From the NCBI GenBank assembly GCA_003545435.1, contig DPYI01000021.1, positions 1-8,487 of the forward strand: a stretch of 8,487 bases of DNA, given 5' to 3'. Positions 6,282-8,487 of this stretch are shown in pieces. A program made the position numbers and the translations under genes. Below the pieces are notes generated by a model, which was not told where the DNA came from, made no database searches, and worked only from the letters and a program-made list of their open reading frames with translations. Position 1 is the first letter of the stretch; each line of letters opens with the position of its first letter. Origin of the DNA: Patescibacteria group bacterium (GTDB taxonomy: Bacteria; Patescibacteriota; Microgenomatia; UBA10105; UBA927).

Positions 6282-6578
6282 CTATTGCTTGAACCAGAAG
6301 GTTAGTCCGATCAAGATCGCGGTAATTACGATGCCTACGCAAAGTTGCCACGAAATTATCGGAATGACAAGAAATATGAAGCTGAGAACTGCAAGGATCA
6401 ATGGTGCGACCCAGGCGTTCTTATTTTCGAACAGCTTCCCTCCTGCCCAATCGTCGGGCAAGGCTAACAATATAATCCAGGTCAAAGTCAACGTGACGAT
6501 GACGTGGGCCACGCCAAACTGGTTAAACCAAATTATCCAGTTGACGAGAGTCTGATACCAAACATTTGGATCAAACAT
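6282..6578 (-). CDS. Small membrane protein, three predicted helices
   Basis: 98-residue hydrophobic protein starting MFDPNVW. Helices lie roughly at residues 20-40 (AHVIVTLTLTWIILLAL), 55-75 (AWVAPLILAVLSFIFLVIP) and 77-96 (WQLCVGIVITAILIGLTFWF), with a charged loop DDWAGGKLFENKN between the first two. The start is set by a strong Shine-Dalgarno sequence AAGGAGG (6584-6590) with a 5-nt spacer to the ATG at 6578. A longer version starting with TTG at 6593 would have the ribosome site inside its coding sequence and is unlikely. It is the first gene of the pair with the lipoprotein, suggesting the two work together in or at the membrane. I recognise no family; a short transport or holin-like role cannot be excluded. 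Confidence 0.75.
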   Translation of the reverse strand: MFDPNVWYQTLVNWIIWFNQFGVAHVIVTLTLTWIILLALPDDWAGGKLFENKNAWVAPLILAVLSFIFLVIPIISWQLCVGIVITAILIGLTFWFKQ

Positions 6579-6597
6579 TTTTTCCTCCTTCAACTAA

Positions 6598-6733
6598 TCT
6601 CCTTTAACGAATAAATTCGTCGGAGATCATCTATCTCGTACCCTTGCGGGTGGAGATAGGGAAATACCGTCTTTTTTATTAAGTAACCGATGAGGCTACT
6701 TCTATCTGGTGACGATAAACCAGTTATTTTTTT
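6598..6733. ncRNA. Structured RNA candidate, four hairpins plus T tract
   Basis: Consecutive helices: TCTCC...GGAGA (6598-6626) enclosing ACGAA-taaa-TTCGT; CTATCTC...GAGATAG (6631-6659) enclosing ACCC-ttgc-GGGT; AAGTAACC-gatga-GGCTACTT (6681-6701); and CTGGT...ACCAG (6706-6723), followed by TTATTTTTTT, a terminator-like end on the plus strand. On the minus strand the same DNA would be the 5' leader of the membrane-protein operon, with the first hairpin 8 nt before the ribosome site, and the third hairpin pairs fully through a G-U pair. Either a plus-strand small RNA or a minus-strand leader is possible. Confidence 0.48.
6706..6733 (+). terminator. Terminator-like hairpin with T tract
   Basis: CTGGT (6706-6710), an 8-nt loop and ACCAG (6719-6723), then TTATTTTTTT. 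The stem is short (5 bp), so strength is doubtful. No plus-strand protein gene precedes it; if real it would end the RNA candidate that starts near 6598. Confidence 0.4.
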
Positions 6734-6811
6734 GGAAAACATCCACTATTTCGGATGAATCCATTCTGAAGAGAATTAATTCAAAAAATCGAAGCTAAAT
6801 TACTCTATTTG

Positions 6812-6827
6812 ACATGCACGTGCATGT
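6812..6827. promoter_or_regulatory. Perfect 16-bp palindrome, possible operator
   Basis: ACATGCACGTGCATGT is identical to its reverse complement over 16 bp. Such a site suits a dimeric DNA-binding protein. It lies about 230 bp upstream of the minus-strand membrane-protein/lipoprotein operon, in a region without a confident gene, and a TTGACA overlaps its left edge (6809-6814) on the plus strand. Confidence 0.4.
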
Positions 6828-6850
6828 GAATTTGAGTATTTTTCTCTTCA

Positions 6851-6931
6851 CAATGGATCCATCCATAGGGATCGTTTGGAAATTCATTCATAGGAATTTC
6901 CAAATACGACCCTTTATGTCGCATCTTCATT
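6851..6931. other. Long hairpin with 11-bp perfect core
   Basis: Core TTTGGAAATTC (6875-6885) and GAATTTCCAAA (6894-6904) with an 8-nt loop. It is extended outward by GGG-TCG/CGA-CCC with one bulge, then CATA/TATG (6864-6867 with 6915-6918), then CAATG/CATTG (6851-6855 with 6927-6931), about 26 pairs in all. A minus-strand frame of 41 residues (6805-6930, start MKMRHKG) covers the same bases and reads like protein, but has no ribosome site. The pairing looks the stronger signal. Confidence 0.5.
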
Positions 6932-7034
6932 GAGAATACAAATCAAATAATGAGTGAATGCGACCATCGTGATGTTTTTCCTTGGAGGGATAATGCACCC
7001 CACGCTGTTAACCGAAATCCCATTAAAACAATCT

Positions 7035-7138
7035 ATTACATCCTTATAATCCTTGTCCGCCGAAGCTTTCTTCTCGCCTTACCTACTATTCGTAGCGTGG
7101 CTCGAAGGGCGCTTTAGGGCGGGACAAGTCTATGTAAT
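7035..7138. other. Large imperfect palindrome, about 100 bp
   Basis: Outer arms ATTACAT (7035-7041) and ATGTAAT (7132-7138). The inner arms start CTTGTCC-GCC at 7052 and end GGC-GGGACAAG at 7128, differing by one bulged G. Pairing continues as GCCGAAGC with GCTTTAGGGC and ends in a tip hairpin CTAC-tattc-GTAG. It is GC-rich relative to its AT-rich surroundings. It could form a cruciform or a long RNA hairpin, and resembles palindromic intergenic repeats rather than a gene. Confidence 0.55.
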
Positions 7139-7197
7139 CCATCTCGATCGGAATCGGGCTGGAAACATATCCTTGGTGATGTCTTTGTAAAAGAGCT

Positions 7198-7322
7198 AAC
7201 TTTCCGGTCCGAAGAATTCTGCGCAATGCAGACCCTCAAACCTTCAAGCCCCAAATCCAATTTGTATTGGCTTCAGGAATATGAAGCGTTTTTCCGCCTC
7301 ACCTTTCCAAAGTCAATTACTA
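7198..7322. other. Conserved structured noncoding block, copy 1
   Basis: Contains the hairpins TCTGC-gcaat-GCAGA (7218-7232) and CCAAT-ttgt-ATTGG (7257-7270), both also present in copy 2 with changed bases. Most of the block is conserved in copy 2, although neither copy has a conserved reading frame across it. It lies upstream of the promoter at 7381, so it is outside the predicted mRNA of the coiled-coil gene and may be its own RNA or a DNA element. Confidence 0.5.
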
Positions 7323-7327
7323 TATAC

Positions 7328-7354
7328 ACCTTGCAAGGTCGGACCTTGCAAGGG
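7328..7354. promoter_or_regulatory. Twin ACCTTGCAAGG sites (copy 1)
   Basis: ACCTTGCAAGGT (7328-7339, a perfect 12-bp palindrome) and ACCTTGCAAGGG (7343-7354), 15 bp apart start to start. Together they also form an 11-bp inverted repeat with a CGG loop. The position 27 bp upstream of the -35 suits a regulator-binding pair; an RNA hairpin is the alternative. Confidence 0.5.
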
Positions 7355-7380
7355 GATATCGAACTGTATCAATTTTTCGT

Positions 7381-7409
7381 TTGACAACCCATTTTTCACG
7401 ATGTACAGT
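7381..7409 (+). promoter_or_regulatory. Sigma70-type promoter of coiled-coil gene 1
   Basis: A consensus TTGACA -35 (7381-7386), an exact 17-bp spacer and TACAGT (7404-7409) as -10. Only 6 nt separate the -10 from the ATG at 7416, which puts the expected transcription start at or next to the start codon. No ribosome site is present. This implies a leaderless mRNA. Confidence 0.7.
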
Positions 7410-7415
7410 AGCGAT

Positions 7416-7661
7416 ATGGCAAAAGGTATACTCACAAAAATTGATATCGATTGGCTTATTGATTCCATGAAGGTTGTGTTTCCTACAAAAGAGGAAACAA
7501 CGGTAAAATACGACAAGCTTATGGAAAAGCTAGACAAATTTGTCGGTGATATAAAAGACAAGCGCGAAGCGCAGGAACTTCATACAGGTGATCACCAACG
7601 TATTGATAAGCGCGTCACGCGTGTTGAATCACATCTCAACCTTCCACCATTCGCCGATTAA
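7416..7661 (+). CDS. Small coiled-coil protein, paralogue 1
   Basis: 81-residue protein of unknown function. It begins MAKGILTKIDIDWL and ends RVTRVESHLNLPPFAD. The middle (about 25-72) is rich in Lys, Glu and Asp with hydrophobic spacing typical of a coiled coil (KYDKLMEKLDKFVGDIK). There is no signal peptide, TM helix or catalytic motif. I recall similar short LTK..., ...LPP proteins as frequent hypothetical proteins in Microgenomates genomes, often in many copies; that is memory, not a search. The start at 7416 rather than the in-frame ATG at 7281 is chosen because the promoter lies between them, and the extension is not conserved in the paralogue. It is paired with the gene at 8080, with conserved ends and a diverged middle. 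Confidence 0.82.
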   Translation: MAKGILTKIDIDWLIDSMKVVFPTKEETTVKYDKLMEKLDKFVGDIKDKREAQELHTGDHQRIDKRVTRVESHLNLPPFAD

Positions 7662-7707
7662 AATTTTCTTCTCAAAATCCTCGTGTGGACAACTGCCGGG
7701 AGGAAAA

Positions 7708-7767
7708 ATGATTCCCTACAAACCCAGCGTTCCCTTTTTTCCCAACAATTATGTAAATGTGCGTTAG
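7708..7767 (+). CDS. Possible 19-residue peptide with ribosome site
   Basis: GGGAGG (7698-7703) stands 4 nt before an ATG that opens 19 codons (MIPYKPSVPFFPNNYVNVR) ending in TAG. It is Pro/Asn/Tyr-rich with no recognised family. It lies between the two cassette copies and is not found in the corresponding place after copy 2. It may be a real micropeptide, a gene remnant or chance. The rest of 7662-7840 shows nothing I can name. Confidence 0.2.
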   Translation: MIPYKPSVPFFPNNYVNVR

Positions 7768-7840
7768 AAATCGTGAGTGATAATATATTCCTGTCCGAAT
7801 AGTGATATTCAAATAGGTATATCTCACTTTAGATTTCCAA

Positions 7841-7972
7841 AACTCTCCGGTTCGAAAAATTTTGCGCATTGCAAAACCTTCAAACCTTCAAGCCCTAAAT
7901 CCAATGTTTATTGGCTTTAGGAATATGGTACGCATGTATTTTGCGCCTTACATTTCCAAAGTCAATTACTAT
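7841..7972. other. Conserved structured noncoding block, copy 2
   Basis: The hairpin TTTTGC-gcatt-GCAAAA (7860-7876) replaces TCTGC/GCAGA of copy 1 with a paired C-G to T-A change. The hairpin CCAAT-gttt-ATTGG (7901-7914) is extended by CCTAAA/TTTAGG (7894-7899 with 7916-7921). The changes keep the pairing, which favours selection on structure. Confidence 0.52.
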
Positions 7973-7976
7973 ATAC

Positions 7977-8003
7977 ACCTTTCAAGGTGTCACCTTTAAA
8001 GGT
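7977..8003. promoter_or_regulatory. Twin ACCTTnnAAGGT sites (copy 2)
   Basis: ACCTTTCAAGGT (7977-7988) and ACCTTTAAAGGT (7992-8003, a perfect palindrome) have the same 15-bp start-to-start spacing as copy 1. Outer bases ACCTT and AAGGT are kept while the two central bases vary, as expected of a binding site. The distance to the -35 is 41 bp here against 26 bp in copy 1. Confidence 0.5.
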
Positions 8004-8044
8004 ACTATCGAACTATATCAATTCATCATTTTATTGTTCATCTC

Positions 8045-8073
8045 TTGACCATTTTTTTTTCACGCTGTATGGT
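8045..8073 (+). promoter_or_regulatory. Sigma70-type promoter of coiled-coil gene 2
   Basis: TTGACC (8045-8050), a 17-bp spacer containing a run of nine T, and TATGGT (8068-8073). The ATG at 8080 follows after 6 nt, the same geometry as at copy 1, so a leaderless transcript is again implied. Confidence 0.65.
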
Positions 8074-8079
8074 ATGAGT

Positions 8080-8340
8080 ATGCTTACCAAGCGCGATATC
8101 GATTGGCTCAAAAGTGAACTTGTTCCTGCTCTTTCTGATCAGGTTAAAAAAGACCTATCAGAACGGCTTGACTGGATAGCGACGATGCTGGATAAACAGT
8201 CAGGAAATCTTCAATCGATTCAAACAGAAATTGCGCTTATCCGCGGATCGCTAGATCAAAAAGATCTAAATAAAGAGCAACTCATTAAGCGTGTTACGCG
8301 ACTCGAAAAAAATTTGCATCTTCCACCGTTTGCAGATTAA
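8080..8340 (+). CDS. Small coiled-coil protein, paralogue 2
   Basis: 86-residue paralogue of the gene at 7416: it starts MLTKRDIDWL and ends RVTRLEKNLHLPPFAD. The central part (about 14-75) is a predicted coiled coil (DQVKKDLSERLDWIATMLDK, then an Ile/Leu-spaced segment to KEQLIK) with little identity to its partner. The start at 8080 matches the promoter-to-ATG distance of copy 1; an ATG two codons earlier (8074) directly abuts the -10, and a third at 7987 lies upstream of the promoter, so both are less likely. Conserved ends around a variable middle suggest a fixed docking surface and a changeable spacer or specificity region; this is inference. Function is unknown. Confidence 0.82.
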   Translation: MLTKRDIDWLKSELVPALSDQVKKDLSERLDWIATMLDKQSGNLQSIQTEIALIRGSLDQKDLNKEQLIKRVTRLEKNLHLPPFAD

Positions 8341-8400
8341 ACCGTTTCCTCTCTCTGTTTATTAAAGAGCAACCTTTCCAGCCCCAAAATTTTCCTTACC

Positions 8401-8487
8401 ATGCTTAAGATTAAAGATCCTGAGTCTGCCGAAGGATTATTTCCAGGAAAGAAGGCGTTCTCAAGCCTGCCTCAAGAGAACACCCTC
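8401..8487 (+). CDS. Partial frame running off the right edge
   Basis: From the ATG at 8401 the frame is open for 29 codons to the end: MLKIKDPESAEGLFPGKK, then AFSSLPQENTL. The amino-acid mix is protein-like. No ribosome site or clear promoter precedes it, although leaderless starts seem usual here. The last part also forms a hairpin GTTCTC (8457-8462)/GAGAAC (8476-8481), so the segment could instead be noncoding. Unknown family. Confidence 0.35.
   Translation, partial: MLKIKDPESAEGLFPGKKAFSSLPQENTL

Larger units (their letters stand above)
7198..7661 (+). repeat. Tandem cassette, copy 1
   Basis: First unit of a diverged tandem duplication (offset about 643 bp at the shared CCGG, 7204 versus 7847). 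It contains a conserved noncoding block, twin ACCTTnnAAGGT sites, a promoter and the first coiled-coil gene. Long identical stretches are shared with copy 2, for example TTTCCAAAGTCAATTACTAT and the run that follows it into ACACCTT. Confidence 0.85.
7841..8340 (+). repeat. Tandem cassette, copy 2
   Basis: Second unit of the duplication, with the same order of parts as copy 1: noncoding hairpin block, twin ACCTTnnAAGGT sites, promoter, coiled-coil gene. Identity by eye is high in the noncoding block and at both ends of the gene, and low in the middle of the gene. Confidence 0.85.

Noticed and set aside
6579..6593. TTG start at 6593 for the small membrane protein
   Set aside because: Its codons contain the AAGGAGG ribosome site that serves the ATG at 6578 with ideal spacing.
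6686..6720. Hammerhead-ribozyme look-alike (CGATGAG ... CGATAAAC)
   Set aside because: The core differs at invariant positions (CCGATGA for CUGAUGA, CGATAAAC for CGAAAC) and the required three-helix layout is missing.
7171..7182. CCTTGGTGATGT, matching the complement of 5101-5112
   Set aside because: A 12-base match between two places in an 8.5-kb window is expected by chance, and the flanks do not match.
7281..7415. Longer start for coiled-coil gene 1 at the ATG at 7281
   Set aside because: The extension crosses the twin palindromes and the consensus promoter at 7381-7409, and its peptide is not conserved in the paralogue.
7672..7869. 65-codon minus-strand frame between the cassettes
   Set aside because: Low-quality composition, no ribosome site, and it extends into the conserved noncoding block of copy 2.
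7987..8079. Longer start for coiled-coil gene 2 at the ATG at 7987
   Set aside because: It begins inside the first ACCTT site and covers the promoter; the peptide does not match that of the copy 1 extension.

Overview
This window looks like a chromosomal piece of an uncultured bacterium, most likely of the Candidate Phyla Radiation (Microgenomates-like). That is an inference. It rests on a very large GT-C-type membrane protein with the 'GWDNMFPEFD' start and 'HVLVNNW' C-terminal region I associate with those genomes, on small coiled-coil proteins of the 'LTK.DIDWL ... RVTR.E..L.LPPFAD' type, on AT-leaning composition, and on several families of short iterated repeats. There is no rRNA, tRNA, CRISPR array or recognisable transposase.

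Layout from left to right. (1) At 1-222 a coding-like minus-strand frame runs off the left edge and lacks a normal start. (2) At 243-882 is a compact MntA/HepT (nucleotidyltransferase/HEPN) toxin-antitoxin pair on the plus strand, apparently driven by a promoter that almost touches the start codon. (3) From 4859 down to 850 is a two-gene minus-strand surface-polysaccharide operon: a family 2 glycosyltransferase, then a 1023-residue multi-spanning membrane protein. The last 30 bp of the second gene overlap hepT tail to tail. Its 3' part carries four in-frame arrays of three 7-nt repeat families. (4) 4860-5540 is noncoding or degenerate. It holds a decamer array that repeats a Shine-Dalgarno sequence, strong hairpins, a riboswitch-like set of mutually exclusive helices, an orphan terminator and a frameshifted coding remnant. 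(5) 5543-6578 is a more GC-rich two-gene minus-strand operon: a small membrane protein, then a Thr/Pro-linker lipoprotein. (6) 6579-7197 is rich in hairpins and holds a second copy of a hairpin motif also found in region 4, plus large imperfect palindromes. (7) 7198-8340 is a tandem duplication with an offset of about 643 bp. Each copy has a conserved structured noncoding block, twin ACCTTnnAAGGT sites, a sigma70-type promoter 6 nt from an ATG, and a small coiled-coil protein gene. (8) A partial plus-strand frame begins at 8401 and runs off the right edge.

How the parts relate: the TA pair is a self-contained defence or stability module. The two glycosyltransferase genes probably act together on a surface glycan. 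The GC-rich lipoprotein/membrane-protein pair, flanked by related hairpins, may be an acquired cassette. The duplicated coiled-coil cassettes are the most unusual part: the noncoding block upstream is conserved better than the middle of the protein, and some base changes between the copies preserve pairing.
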